Positions 26,875 through 36,298 are shown, counted from the first letter of the stretch. The stretch is 57,231 nucleotides of DNA from Bacteroidales bacterium UBA1714 (GCA_002317295.1 DCIY01000035.1:3125-60355); one strand, 5' to 3'. Numbers and translations are program-made. Notes: a model not told the origin generated them from the sequence alone.

Positions 26875-26893
26875 ACCGGTCACATTTAGCATG

Positions 26894-26924
26894 CAAAGTT
26901 ACGGTTTTTTTTGGAAATATGCAA
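26894..26924 (-). promoter_or_regulatory. Promoter of C69 dipeptidase, overlapping the divergent MATE promoter
   Basis: Minus-strand TTG at 26924-26922 and TAACTTTG at 26901-26894. It overlaps the plus-strand promoter 26911-26941 in the -33 region. Confidence 0.72.
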
Positions 26925-26941
26925 AAAAAATAGTACTTTTG
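26911..26941 (+). promoter_or_regulatory. Promoter of MATE transporter
   Basis: TTG at 26911 and TACTTTTG at 26934. The start codon at 26953 leaves a leader of only about 5 nt, so the mRNA may be nearly leaderless. Confidence 0.72.
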
Positions 26942-26952
26942 CACGATTTTTT

Positions 26953-28332
26953 ATGAAACTTCAAGAATATCTCCCATATTACCGACGAAACCTAAAGGTC
27001 GCCTTCCCTGTGATGCTCACCCAGTTGGGGGCTTCTTTAGTGGGTTTAGTTGACTCTGTTATGGTGGGTCACTATGCCACTGCGGATTTGGCCGCTGTGA
27101 GTTTTTCCAATGCCATTTTCTTTACCGTGATGGTGTTCAGTATGGGTTGTCTGATGGGCATCACCCCACTGATTGGGTATGAAGAGGGACAAAAACAGGT
27201 CGCCGACCCGCAGAACCATAATACAGCCATCTCTCAACTCCTACAAAATGGCATCTGGTTTACCCTGCTGCTGAGTGCGGCCATGCTCCTGCTGCTGGGC
27301 AGTTGCATCCCATTTCTGGACCGGTTTGGCCAAGAACCCGTGGTGATTGAGGCGGCGCGACCCTATTATTGGTGCATTGTTATCTCCATCGTCCCATTCT
27401 TGTTTTTTTTCCTGGCTAAGCAGTTTTTGGAAGGATTAGGCAACACCATGGCTGCCATGATTATTTCCATAGGAATGAATGTTCTCAATGTCCTATTAAA
27501 CTGGATGTTCATTTTTGGTCATTGCGGGTTGGAACCTATGGGAGCCAAAGGTGCCGGTATTGCCACGCTGATTTCACGCACCATCATGCCTATATGTTTT
27601 ATCGTAGTCATTTGGATTCATAAAGATTGGCGTCGGTATCTCCAACTATTTAAGTGGAAACACAACCAGTGGTCGGTCATTCGCCGGCTATGGTCCATTG
27701 GTTCCCCAATTGGGGTGCAAACGATGTTGGAGACTGTAACTTTCACATTCAGTTTTATCATCATAGGTTGGATTAGTAAGGAAGCGTTAGCGGCTCACCA
27801 AGTAGCCAATCAGATTGCCGATTTGACGTTTATGTTAGCCCTGGGTATTGGATCAGCAACAACCATTCGGGTATCGCATCAGTTGGGTACGGGCAGTATT
27901 CATGCTGTGAGAATGGCTTCCAATGCTTCCATCCATTTGGTGCTGGCGATGAATACGATTGGGGCTGCTCTGATGATTAGTCTTCGTCACTATATACCGC
28001 ATCTGTTTACCCAGGATGAAGCCGTTTTGGCTATTGCACCATCGCTGATCTTGCTGGCAGGACTATTCCAATATGCTGATGGTTTGCAATGTGTTGGGGC
28101 AGCCATGTTACGAGGTATTACAGATGTTAAGATGCCTATGGTATATGCTTTTATAGCCTACATCCTGATTGCACTTCCCGTGGGATTATTATGTACTTTT
28201 GCACTGCATATGGGCGCAAACGGAATGTGGGTTGGATTTATATTCGGTTTAAGTATTGCCGCCATCCTGTTTCACACAAGATATCGCAAAAAATTAAAAG
28301 AATTGGACCAAAAATTTGCAAATACAAAATAA
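26953..28332 (+). CDS. MATE-family efflux transporter
   Basis: 459 residues from ATG 26953 (MKLQEYLPYYRRNLKVAFPVML), twelve hydrophobic segments in two halves, the NorM-type topology. Signatures: QLGASLVGLVDSVMVGHYATADLAAVSFSNAIF and the second-half counterpart GSPIGVQTMLETVTFTFSFIIIGWISKEALAAHQVANQI. It exports cationic drugs or metabolites using Na or proton gradients in the inner membrane. The upstream ATG at 26911 lies inside the promoter and is rejected. Confidence 0.93.
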   Translation: MKLQEYLPYYRRNLKVAFPVMLTQLGASLVGLVDSVMVGHYATADLAAVSFSNAIFFTVMVFSMGCLMGITPLIGYEEGQKQVADPQNHNTAISQLLQNGIWFTLLLSAAMLLLLGSCIPFLDRFGQEPVVIEAARPYYWCIVISIVPFLFFFLAKQFLEGLGNTMAAMIISIGMNVLNVLLNWMFIFGHCGLEPMGAKGAGIATLISRTIMPICFIVVIWIHKDWRRYLQLFKWKHNQWSVIRRLWSIGSPIGVQTMLETVTFTFSFIIIGWISKEALAAHQVANQIADLTFMLALGIGSATTIRVSHQLGTGSIHAVRMASNASIHLVLAMNTIGAALMISLRHYIPHLFTQDEAVLAIAPSLILLAGLFQYADGLQCVGAAMLRGITDVKMPMVYAFIAYILIALPVGLLCTFALHMGANGMWVGFIFGLSIAAILFHTRYRKKLKELDQKFANTK

Positions 28333-28346
28333 TTGTTGTACTTTTG
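28316..28346 (+). promoter_or_regulatory. Promoter of tmRNA
   Basis: TTGCAAAT at 28316 and TACTTTTG at 28339, overlapping the end of the MATE gene. The mature tmRNA begins 30 nt downstream. Confidence 0.72.
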
Positions 28347-28375
28347 CAGCGTCTTTCGCCTTATGGCATTCTACT

Positions 28376-28766
28376 GGGGATAATTGGTTTTGACAGCAGG
28401 TAGAATAGATAGGTAAGCATGCCGAGTATGAATACCGCTCGTTAATCGGGTTCAACAGGTTTTAACTGGCAACAATACTGTAGCTCTCGCTGCTTAATCT
28501 GAAGTATAGTAGGATTACTTATTTTCCCGACCAGGTCGGGAAACGAGACATCACTCCAAGCCAAGCCTCACGGCTGAATGGAAATAGTGGTGCGGAAATA
28601 GTGAGGATAGTGACTATAGGCTGCGATATAGTGACGAAAATTTAGCAGATAAGTTGTCGATTGGTGGCTTGGGTCTTGTCGGCAAACGAAAATGCAGGCC
28701 AAGATAAACATGTAGAAAGCTTATAGATTCCTTGTTTGGACGCGGGTTCGACTCCCGCTATCTCCA
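28376..28766 (+). ncRNA. ssrA: Transfer-messenger RNA (tmRNA)
   Basis: About 391 nt, rescuing stalled ribosomes. The 5' end GGGGATAATTGGTTTTGACAG pairs with the 3' end CTATCTCC to form a tRNA-like acceptor, with T-arm GCGGGTTCGACTCCCGC. The mRNA-like part encodes a tag GNNTVALAA ending in TAA (28468-28497). Pseudoknot stems are seen at TTTCCCGACCAGGTCGGGAAA. The tag differs in its middle from the GENNYALAA type known from relatives but keeps the LAA end recognised by proteases. Confidence 0.95.
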
Positions 28767-28771
28767 CTCCC

Positions 28772-31195
28772 TTACAAATAGGCAGCCACTGCCTGTTTGT
28801 ATTTTTTTAGCCACTCGTTGGCAATGGAATCATAATTTTGTCGGCCACACAGATAGTCTGTATAATCGCGACGAATCGTTTGTTCCAAGGATTGCATCAT
28901 CGGTAATAGGGGTTCCCTACCCTGCTGATGGTAGAAAATAGGAGTTAGGCACAAGTACCGATGCCCATTGCTACGCGTATAAGGGAAAATCCATCGGTTC
29001 TTAATACTCAACGCCAATTCGCACATCTGGCTGTACTGTACAGCTGGTTTTTCCAATTCTGTTGAGGACATATAGGTAGGTATACGATTCCATTGGAGTG
29101 GAATCATCACCCCACAGGCAGGATAACCCAATATCGTCCACATCGTCCACATGCGAGAAGTACCCATGGATTCAAAAGCAACCACCGCCGATGTGATTCT
29201 ACGGGGAATAAAATCCTGATCGGGTACACAGGAAGGGGCATTTGCTGCAGAATAATCCACCCCAAGAAGTTCATTGCGATAACTGCGAGAAAGAAGATTG
29301 ACCATATCATTGGCCGTCCAGGCGGATGTGGATTGTGCCGCATATTCCTTGACTAAAGCACAGGCTGTCAGATAGCGCTCCCAACCACTCACACCCTCCT
29401 CTCGTCCTGATTGAGAAAAATTGGTTACAATACGATAACCCTGTTCCGTGTCATTAACATCATACTTGGTCCATGTAAAATTGTTCACCTCATAATAAGC
29501 AGCACCTCCTTCCAAATCAATGACACCAAAATTGGCTTCCACCCCCATTGGGCGAGGAAAAGTGTCCAATAATCGTTCAAAATCGAGGGTGTTGCGACAA
29601 TCCGCCAACGCACGATACATCAATTCTCCTTCTCTGTCCATAGGACACGACAGAGTATCATTGCGTAAATTGTACGAAGCCGTATTCATGATGGCAAACC
29701 CCACCTCGTTGGTTCCAGACCAAACCGAAGGTCCACCCATCGGCAGATTAATCAGTCCGATAAAAGCATATTGTCCTGACGATTGGGAGGGAGAAACCTG
29801 TACCACGGCATTGTGCATGTTATCCGTATCTCTGTTTTTAAACATCATGGGTAAACCGGATTCCGTCCATCGTCCTCCAACAATGATGGAAGTGCATGCT
29901 TCCACCGTAAAGGACAAAATTAAAAACACTACCACCAAAGCCTGACGTAAAAGAAATAATTTATCTCCACGATGAATGTTCTGAGGCGTTTTAATAGCAA
30001 ACCGTTCCCCTTTATGAACCTGTTGCACAGACAAACCAGGTTCATTGTGAATATCGGTAGCCACCATTTCCAAGGCACCTGTCGTTTCACCCGTAACCAA
30101 AAGTTCATCTCCTTCTCGAATTGTATCAATGGCCTCTAATTGGAATTCAGCAACCTGAATATTCTTAAAGAAATTGGTACATTTACCGGCATATATTTTT
30201 TTACGGGTCGCTGTTGAACCATATTCATGCGTCCATTCTCCCAAGCGTTGTCCCAAATAATAACCATCCCAGAAACCACGATTAAAGACTCGACGGAGCC
30301 GCTCATCCCATTGACACAGTTGTAAATCATCACCAAAGTGACCATTTTGCCAAGCTTCAACAGCCTCTCGATAGCATTCAACAACCGTTTTGACATATTC
30401 AGGTCCTCGAGCACGACCTTCTATTTTTAACACCGATACTCCAGCATCCAAAATCTTGTTGAGGAAATGAATCGTCTTCAAATCTTTTGGAGACATAATA
30501 TACTGATTATCCACCTCCAATTCCAAATCCGACTCTTTATCTTTAACAATATATCCGCGACGACATACCTGCATACATGCCCCTCGATTGGCGCTGGCTC
30601 CTAAGTTATTGAGGCTTAAATAACATTTGCCACTCACAGCCATACACAAAGCACCATGACAAAACATCTCCAAGCGCATCAACTCACCATGCGGACCTCG
30701 AATTTGCTGTTCCTCGATATCGCGATGGATTGCCGCCACCTGATCCAGATTTAACTCTCGTGCCAATACGGCCACATCAGCATATTGGGCATAAAAACGC
30801 AACGCTTGCGTATTGGCAATATTCAATTGGGTAGACAAATGTACTTCCACTCCCACGGAATAGGCATATTCAAGCACCGCAATATCCGATGCTATAATGG
30901 CCGTCAAACCCGCCGCCTTCGCGTGATCCACAATCTCACGCATCAAAGGCAAATCCTCTGGATACATGACCGTATTGAGTGTCAGATAGGTTTTAATGCC
31001 TGCCTCACGGCAAATGGCTGCAATACGATGTAAATCTCCCGTTGTAAAATTGGCAGACGAACGAGCGCGCATATTCAAGTATTCAATACCAAAATACACA
31101 CTATTGGCTCCCGCCTGAATAGCAGCGCTGAGGCTCTCCCAACAACCAACGGGGGCCATAATTTCAATAGGTGATGCTGAATGCACGGTGAACAA
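28772..31195 (-). CDS. U32 peptidase family protein fused to secreted-type Ntn hydrolase
   Basis: 807 residues in one open frame. Residues 1-417 are a complete U32-family protein (MAPVGCWESLSAAIQAGANSVYFG, FCHGALCMAVSGKCYLS, VLKIEGRARGPEYVKTV), related to TrhP/RlhA that hydroxylate tRNA or rRNA; it normally ends near here. Residues 418-433 (ALVVVFLILSFTVEA) look like a signal peptide core, followed by CTSIIVGGRWTESGLPMMFKNRDTDN (Cys434), the start of a secreted Ntn hydrolase of the C45/linear amide type. No ATG lies at the junction; TTG or GTG codons there could allow internal initiation. So it is either a real fusion, a gene pair joined by mutation, or a sequence error. Confidence 0.8.
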   Translation of the reverse strand: MFTVHSASPIEIMAPVGCWESLSAAIQAGANSVYFGIEYLNMRARSSANFTTGDLHRIAAICREAGIKTYLTLNTVMYPEDLPLMREIVDHAKAAGLTAIIASDIAVLEYAYSVGVEVHLSTQLNIANTQALRFYAQYADVAVLARELNLDQVAAIHRDIEEQQIRGPHGELMRLEMFCHGALCMAVSGKCYLSLNNLGASANRGACMQVCRRGYIVKDKESDLELEVDNQYIMSPKDLKTIHFLNKILDAGVSVLKIEGRARGPEYVKTVVECYREAVEAWQNGHFGDDLQLCQWDERLRRVFNRGFWDGYYLGQRLGEWTHEYGSTATRKKIYAGKCTNFFKNIQVAEFQLEAIDTIREGDELLVTGETTGALEMVATDIHNEPGLSVQQVHKGERFAIKTPQNIHRGDKLFLLRQALVVVFLILSFTVEACTSIIVGGRWTESGLPMMFKNRDTDNMHNAVVQVSPSQSSGQYAFIGLINLPMGGPSVWSGTNEVGFAIMNTASYNLRNDTLSCPMDREGELMYRALADCRNTLDFERLLDTFPRPMGVEANFGVIDLEGGAAYYEVNNFTWTKYDVNDTEQGYRIVTNFSQSGREEGVSGWERYLTACALVKEYAAQSTSAWTANDMVNLLSRSYRNELLGVDYSAANAPSCVPDQDFIPRRITSAVVAFESMGTSRMWTMWTILGYPACGVMIPLQWNRIPTYMSSTELEKPAVQYSQMCELALSIKNRWIFPYTRSNGHRYLCLTPIFYHQQGREPLLPMMQSLEQTIRRDYTDYLCGRQNYDSIANEWLKKYKQAVAAYL

Positions 31196-31221
31196 GGACA
31201 GGTAATCAAATATATAATAAA

Positions 31222-31251
31222 TGCGAGTCTACAGATGTCTATAGACTCGCA
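31222..31251 (-). terminator. Terminator hairpin after acpP
   Basis: Perfect 10-bp stem TGCGAGTCTA/TAGACTCGCA with 10-nt loop; on the minus strand it is followed by a T-rich stretch. It separates acpP from the U32 fusion gene. Confidence 0.75.
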
Positions 31252-31269
31252 ATCATGTTTCGTTGTAAT

Positions 31270-31506
31270 TTACGCAAGAGCTTTTTCAATATAGGCAACT
31301 GCATCACCTACCGTTGATATCTTCTGCGTATCTTCATCGGGAATTGTGATCCCAAATTCTTTCTCGAACTCCATAATTAGTTCCACGGTATCCAATGAAT
31401 CTGCATTCAAATCTGCAGCAAAACTTGACTCCATCGTCACTTGCGATTCCTCAACACCCAGCTTATCAACGATGATAGCCTTCACTTTAGTAGAAATTTC
31501 TGACAT
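31270..31506 (-). CDS. acpP: Acyl carrier protein
   Basis: 78 residues, the standard size. The 4'-phosphopantetheine attachment motif is AADLNADSLDTVELIME (Ser near 37), in an acidic four-helix protein. It carries acyl chains in fatty acid synthesis. Own promoter at 31571-31601 and a terminator behind it; unlike the usual arrangement, fabF is not adjacent. Confidence 0.96.
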   Translation of the reverse strand: MSEISTKVKAIIVDKLGVEESQVTMESSFAADLNADSLDTVELIMEFEKEFGITIPDEDTQKISTVGDAVAYIEKALA

Positions 31507-31570
31507 TGTTTTTATATCGTTTTAAGTTAATATTTCACTCTCCAAAGACAAATCTATTCGAAATACGATG

Positions 31571-31601
31571 CAAAGTAACAAAAAAAAAATGAAATACGCA
31601 A
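31571..31601 (-). promoter_or_regulatory. Promoter of acpP
   Basis: Minus-strand TTGCGTAT and TTACTTTG at the standard spacing (the first two bases of the -7 box are TT rather than TA). Confidence 0.65.
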
Positions 31602-31653
31602 ATTTTTTACCTATAAAAATAAAATTGTACTATGAAATAGGTCATTTTACCAA

Positions 31654-33450
31654 CTAAAATCGTTTCTCTATCTCATCTTGTTCAAAAATAGTAATTATCG
31701 TTTTACCATCGGGAGTTATCCGATTCATATCTCCAGACAATAATTGTTCCACAAGATGGTGCATTTCGTCTTCGGACAACACTTTACCATAGGGAATGGC
31801 CGTCTGAATGGCTAACCGCAATGCCATTTTTTTGCGACTTTCTTCACGAATATTCGTATCGGTTTCCTTGACATCCAATACCATTTGAGCCAGTGTCGGA
31901 ATAGCAGCTGCAGCCTGCATCTGAGGAGGAATACCTATAATCGTGAAGGCACGCTTGTCCAACTGTTCCAATTCAAATCCCAATTGTCTCAAATCATACA
32001 ACAGATGATTCACCAAGTCCATGTCAACCTCATCCACATCCCACACTTCCGGAAAAAGCAAACGCTGGGAGGACGAAGCAGCTCGCTCCATCTGCCTATA
32101 ATACAAATTATATAGTATGCGTATGTGCGCGCGATGCTGGTCAATCACCATCAATCCTTCACGAGAAGAGCATAATATATAACGCGAAGCATATTGATAG
32201 CATTTGGTTATTTCTCCTTGGGATTCAAACAGAAATGACTCCGGTTCGGGTTGGTTGTGTCTAACCAACTGAGCAGCGGATTCATACAAAGGCTGCCATG
32301 GTGTAGAATCAATCTGAAAACTATGCGCCTTAAACGGATTGTAATCGTTTACTCGTGTGGTAACAGGAGCGTCCACCGTTTGAGATATGGTCTGTTTGGT
32401 GGGAACAGGCATCTCGATTTTACCGATAGCATCAAAATCCAATGCAGGAGAGATATTAAATTTTCCCAATGCCTCACGCACAGAAGCCATGAGGATTTGG
32501 AAAATAGGTTGTTCGTTTTCAAACTTAATCTCCGTTTTAGTCGGATGGATGTTGACATCAATGGTTTGCGGATCCACCTCCATATAAATAAAATAGGAAG
32601 GCACATCTTCCCCACTCACCATACCCTGATAAGCAGTCATTATTGCCTTGTGAAAATACGGGTGACGCATATAGCGTCCATTCACAAAGAAGTATTGCTG
32701 AGGTTGTTTATTGGCAGACTCGGGTTTAGCCACAAAACCTCGAATGGATACCAACTCGGTATCGCACTGTATTTCAAGCAATTGACGAGAGAATAAATTT
32801 CGCTGTGATTTTTGAAATAACGATTCTATTCTTTGTTTTTCAGAACCTGTGGGCAAATCATAAATGATTTCATCCTGATGAACCAGCGTAAATTGGACAT
32901 TGGGATAGGCCAATGCGATGCGCAAAAACTCATTGACTACATTGCGCATCTCCGTTTGATCGGATTTTAAGAACTTACGACGAACTGGGACATTATAGAA
33001 CAAGTTCTTCACGCGGATATTGGTTCCTTGAGTACAGGAGACAGGTTCTTGCAGTACCAGTTGAGAACCATCTATTTCCAGGCGTATACCCACCTCATCC
33101 TGTGCGCGACGGGTTTGCAGTTCCACTTGGGCCACAGCACAAATACTGGGCAGCGCCTCTCCCCTAAAACCCAGCGTATGGATTTGGAATAAATCGGACG
33201 CTTGAGCAATCTTACTGGTGGCATGACGTTCGAATGCCAAACGTGCATCCATTTCGCTCATACCCTTGCCATTATCAATAACCTGAAGCAATGTACGACC
33301 CGAATCTCTCAATATGATCTGAATGCGTGTTGCTGAAGCATCAATGGAATTTTCCACCAATTCTTTCAAGCACGAAGAAGGACGTTGAATCACCTCTCCC
33401 GCTGCAATTTGATTGGCCACTACATCCGGCAACAGGCGTATGGTATCCAT
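31654..33450 (-). CDS. mutL: DNA mismatch repair protein MutL
   Basis: 598 residues. N-terminal GHKL ATPase: VVANQIAAGEVIQRPSSCLKELVENSIDA, IDNGKGM, RHATSKI, LGFRGEALPSI. A long linker (about 335-410) follows, then the dimerisation domain from about 415. In the C-terminal metal motif the sequence reads DQHRAHIRILYN where endonuclease-type MutL has DQHA-x2-E, so nicking activity is uncertain. It couples MutS mismatch recognition to repair. Third gene on the minus strand after the TPR lipoprotein and a small membrane protein (4 nt between). Confidence 0.95.
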   Translation of the reverse strand: MDTIRLLPDVVANQIAAGEVIQRPSSCLKELVENSIDASATRIQIILRDSGRTLLQVIDNGKGMSEMDARLAFERHATSKIAQASDLFQIHTLGFRGEALPSICAVAQVELQTRRAQDEVGIRLEIDGSQLVLQEPVSCTQGTNIRVKNLFYNVPVRRKFLKSDQTEMRNVVNEFLRIALAYPNVQFTLVHQDEIIYDLPTGSEKQRIESLFQKSQRNLFSRQLLEIQCDTELVSIRGFVAKPESANKQPQQYFFVNGRYMRHPYFHKAIMTAYQGMVSGEDVPSYFIYMEVDPQTIDVNIHPTKTEIKFENEQPIFQILMASVREALGKFNISPALDFDAIGKIEMPVPTKQTISQTVDAPVTTRVNDYNPFKAHSFQIDSTPWQPLYESAAQLVRHNQPEPESFLFESQGEITKCYQYASRYILCSSREGLMVIDQHRAHIRILYNLYYRQMERAASSSQRLLFPEVWDVDEVDMDLVNHLLYDLRQLGFELEQLDKRAFTIIGIPPQMQAAAAIPTLAQMVLDVKETDTNIREESRKKMALRLAIQTAIPYGKVLSEDEMHHLVEQLLSGDMNRITPDGKTIITIFEQDEIEKRF

Positions 33451-33453
33451 GGG

Positions 33454-33687
33454 TTAGATTAAGTAATAAAATGCAAAAAGCAACAAGATCAACAACGCAA
33501 TCCAAAAAACCAATTTGGACTTTTGACGAGTTCGCTGCTGCGTCATATTTTTCTCGTGTTGCTCACGAAATGCCCCCCGATGAAGGCGCGCAAGTTTATC
33601 CTTGCGCGCCTCTTTTTCCTGATCATAGTAAATAGGACGATAATCCCATTCACGGGGTTTATTCACTTTGGGGAATAATACAGACAT
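33454..33687 (-). CDS. Small tail-anchored membrane protein
   Basis: 77 residues. The N-terminal two thirds are basic and polar (KPREWDYRPIYYDQEKEARKDKLARLHRG), and residues 59-77 form a single C-terminal transmembrane helix (LVFWIALLILLLFAFYYLI). The start overlaps the stop of the TPR lipoprotein (TAATG), and mutL follows after 3 nt, so it is a true operon member. Function unknown; such small proteins with this N-terminal pattern occur in other Bacteroidales by my recollection. Confidence 0.75.
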   Translation of the reverse strand: MSVLFPKVNKPREWDYRPIYYDQEKEARKDKLARLHRGAFREQHEKNMTQQRTRQKSKLVFWIALLILLLFAFYYLI

Positions 33688-35360
33688 TATTTGATAATTT
33701 GCTTAAACTGCTCGTCTTGAGCAAACTTAGCAAACTCGATATCCTTGCCGGCACGAGCCTTCAGGGAAGCATCCAAAGCAACCGCTTTTTTCATATTGGA
33801 ATAAACGGCCTCACGATCGTTCGTACGAGCACCTACAATAGCACTAAGGTATGCGGTCGTTGCATTGGGATTAGCCACTTCATTTAAGGTCTTGCGTGCA
33901 GCAGCATAGTCCTCATTCAGGATTTGCTGAACAGCTGCGTTGTTGGAGGCACCCTTATAAGCAGCTTTGGCCTTGGCATATTCACCTTTCATGGTATAAA
34001 GCGTACCCATGGCAGCGCTCAAATCACCCTGAGTTCCTGCAGCCTTACCCAAGAAGGCTTCTGCTTTCTGCAAATCGCCATCTGCCAATGCGGCAATACC
34101 TGCATTGTAATTGACATCGGCATTATTGGCATCAATAGCCAAAGCCTTGTTGTAGCAACGAATGGCCTCATTGACATTACCCTCATTGAAATAGCACATA
34201 CCCAGGTTATTCCAACCACGAATATCACCAGCAAACATTTGAGTCACTTTTTGATAAACAGCCTTCTTGTCAGCCACCAATGTAGCCGCATACAACATCT
34301 CTTCCACATTGAGTTGAGAAGGATCGTTCTGCAGGAAAGCAATAATTTCATCATCCGATTTACCAATCAAATCTGTCGTTAAAATAAGACGGCTACGACG
34401 AAGTGCAGGCAATACATCCTTGGCAATATTCTTGTATACAGCAGCCAGGTTCTTGATTTGAGCCTCACGTTCCTCAGGATCACTATACATAGAGAGCACA
34501 CGAAGAACAAGTTCCTTGTCCTGGATATTGCTCTCTTCCATAGCACGTTGGAAACCCTCCCAGTCTTCCGCAGTCATAGTGGACTCTATACCATGGTTGA
34601 TTTTATTGCGTTTGAGCTCCTTCTGCAGGAATTTTTGAGCATTAGCTTGACGAGCCTGTGCCAATTTCTCATTCATATCCAAACCACCATCAGGACTGGC
34701 ATAACCAGAAACCTCCAGGTTGTTGATAGCCTTGCGATCATTTTTCTCAGCCTCCAGAATAGCGGCTTCCAGATCCCTCATTTCTTGGGTCTTGAGTTGC
34801 GAATTACGCAGATTGGACTGTTGGATAAGGAACATGATATCTGCCTCTTGCATCTCCTGGATAATACGTTGGAATTTATCTGGGGTTATTTGGCAACGAA
34901 TATCCTCTGCCTTGGCCAAATCCTGAGTGGTAATCACACCATCAGCAATCTTCAAATCAGGAATCTCAACCACCTTTTTGCCTTTCTTGGCCTCGAAGCG
35001 TAAATATAATTCTGACTTTGCCATGGCAGGTACATAATCAAAACTGGCACTTTGTGCATAACGGGCACCAGCCTTATAAGCAACGGCTTTACCATTTTCT
35101 TTCACCTTCTCGCCTACATAAGTCACTGGCTGTGCAAGGATTTCCTGGCCTTCGAACTTAAGAACAGGCGTAATGACTACCACAGCATTCTTTGCAAACT
35201 TCTTTGCAGGGAATGTACCTGTAATTTCTGCATTAACCTTATTGCCAACCTCTGCCAAAGGACTGGGATTGACATTGACTTGCTCCGGCTGAACAGGAGC
35301 ACCACACGACGATAACAGTGCCAAAGCAAGAATCGTCATTCCAAAGAAACTCTTCTTCAT
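33687..35360 (-). CDS. Lipoprotein with OmpA-like and TPR domains
   Basis: 557 residues from ATG 35360; lipobox LLSSC. Middle section NLEVSGYASPDGGLDMNEKLAQARQANAQKFL (about 215-245) recalls an OmpA-type peptidoglycan-binding core. From about 370, tetratricopeptide repeats follow (AGDIRGWNNLGMCYFNEGNVNEAIRCYNKALAIDANNADVNYNAG...). Probably an outer-membrane lipoprotein facing the periplasm, organising envelope complexes; precise role unknown. It has its own promoter at 35431-35461 and leads the operon with a small membrane protein and mutL. Confidence 0.82.
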   Translation of the reverse strand: MKKSFFGMTILALALLSSCGAPVQPEQVNVNPSPLAEVGNKVNAEITGTFPAKKFAKNAVVVITPVLKFEGQEILAQPVTYVGEKVKENGKAVAYKAGARYAQSASFDYVPAMAKSELYLRFEAKKGKKVVEIPDLKIADGVITTQDLAKAEDIRCQITPDKFQRIIQEMQEADIMFLIQQSNLRNSQLKTQEMRDLEAAILEAEKNDRKAINNLEVSGYASPDGGLDMNEKLAQARQANAQKFLQKELKRNKINHGIESTMTAEDWEGFQRAMEESNIQDKELVLRVLSMYSDPEEREAQIKNLAAVYKNIAKDVLPALRRSRLILTTDLIGKSDDEIIAFLQNDPSQLNVEEMLYAATLVADKKAVYQKVTQMFAGDIRGWNNLGMCYFNEGNVNEAIRCYNKALAIDANNADVNYNAGIAALADGDLQKAEAFLGKAAGTQGDLSAAMGTLYTMKGEYAKAKAAYKGASNNAAVQQILNEDYAAARKTLNEVANPNATTAYLSAIVGARTNDREAVYSNMKKAVALDASLKARAGKDIEFAKFAQDEQFKQIIK

Positions 35361-35430
35361 AATCAATTAATTTTTGTTTGTATTGAGTGTTAATAAGCAA
35401 TCTTTCCGAGATTTCACACCTTACCGACTG

Positions 35431-35461
35431 CAAAATTACGAAAAATTTTACAATTATGCAA
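35431..35461 (-). promoter_or_regulatory. Promoter of TPR lipoprotein-mutL operon
   Basis: Minus-strand TTGCATAA and TAATTTTG at the standard spacing. The leader before ATG 35360 is about 65 nt. Confidence 0.7.
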
Positions 35462-35477
35462 GTTTTTTCTATTTTTT

Positions 35478-35508
35478 TTCGTAAATTCGCTTTTTTTTTG
35501 TAACTTTG
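35478..35508 (+). promoter_or_regulatory. Weak promoter of lipoprotein gene
   Basis: TAACTTTG at 35501-35508 matches the -7 box, but TTC replaces TTG at the -33 position. Confidence 0.45.
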
Positions 35509-35529
35509 CAGCCGCAAACAGGATGGATT

Positions 35530-36255
35530 ATGATTCGGAATCTATTTTTCAATAAAACTGTGAGAACATTTCTCCTCATCGCTCTCCTGAGTATGAGCGC
35601 GTGCCAACCAAAACCTTCTCGCGTGGAGCAAATGCGCATGGATAAAGATCATCGGGATAGCATAGCATATGTTCAAGCTCAACAAACAATGCATTATTCG
35701 GATTCTTTGTTACAAACGCTGTTACCTCAAGTGGACCCTTTGTTAAAATCATTTCGGTATGAAAAGAACGAGAAAGTGGAAGACCATGGGCAATATGTAC
35801 ATCGGTTGCTGCAAACGAATTCCAACACCCAACGCAACTTCATTCAGGCCTATGTGAGCGACGATCGACGAATCACCATAAAAAGCTACTGTTATGGGAA
35901 TAACGCCATTCAGCACCATCATCTTAAAGTGAGCGCAGGTGAAGTATATATGGAACGCGAAGGATCGCTCCATGTTTTTGAAGTGGAAGGGGTTCATGAG
36001 ATATTAACCATCGAGCAGGAGGACGCTTTGGCATTGCTGAGATTTATCACAGAGCATATGGATGAACGCATCATGGTTACTGCGTATGGACGATCTCGCA
36101 TTACCTATTACTTGCAGACAAACGAGAAACAGGCATTGGCACAGACCTATCATTTGGCGATGCTGATGCAAGACATCGATCAACTGGAACGAGCCATCAA
36201 AGTAGCCTCCATGCAGATTTCAAAATACGAAAATAAGCATACCCAATGTAAATAA
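35530..36255 (+). CDS. Hypothetical lipoprotein
   Basis: 241 residues from ATG 35530 (MIRNLFFNKTVRTFLLIALLSMSAC), with a lipobox SMSAC and Cys25. The rest is soluble, with a beta-rich middle and a helical C-terminus (QTYHLAMLMQDIDQLERAIKVASMQ). I do not recognise the family. An upstream TTG at 35506 overlaps the -7 box and is rejected. It is followed by its own intergenic region and the pyrE-like gene. Confidence 0.75.
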   Translation: MIRNLFFNKTVRTFLLIALLSMSACQPKPSRVEQMRMDKDHRDSIAYVQAQQTMHYSDSLLQTLLPQVDPLLKSFRYEKNEKVEDHGQYVHRLLQTNSNTQRNFIQAYVSDDRRITIKSYCYGNNAIQHHHLKVSAGEVYMEREGSLHVFEVEGVHEILTIEQEDALALLRFITEHMDERIMVTAYGRSRITYYLQTNEKQALAQTYHLAMLMQDIDQLERAIKVASMQISKYENKHTQCK

Positions 36256-36267
36256 ATGAAAAAAAAT

Positions 36268-36298
36268 TTGGAATATTCAATAATTTTTCGTACTTTTG
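36268..36298 (+). promoter_or_regulatory. Promoter of the pyrE-like operon
   Basis: TTG at 36268 and TACTTTTG at 36291 with the usual spacing; start codon at 36327. Confidence 0.72.
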
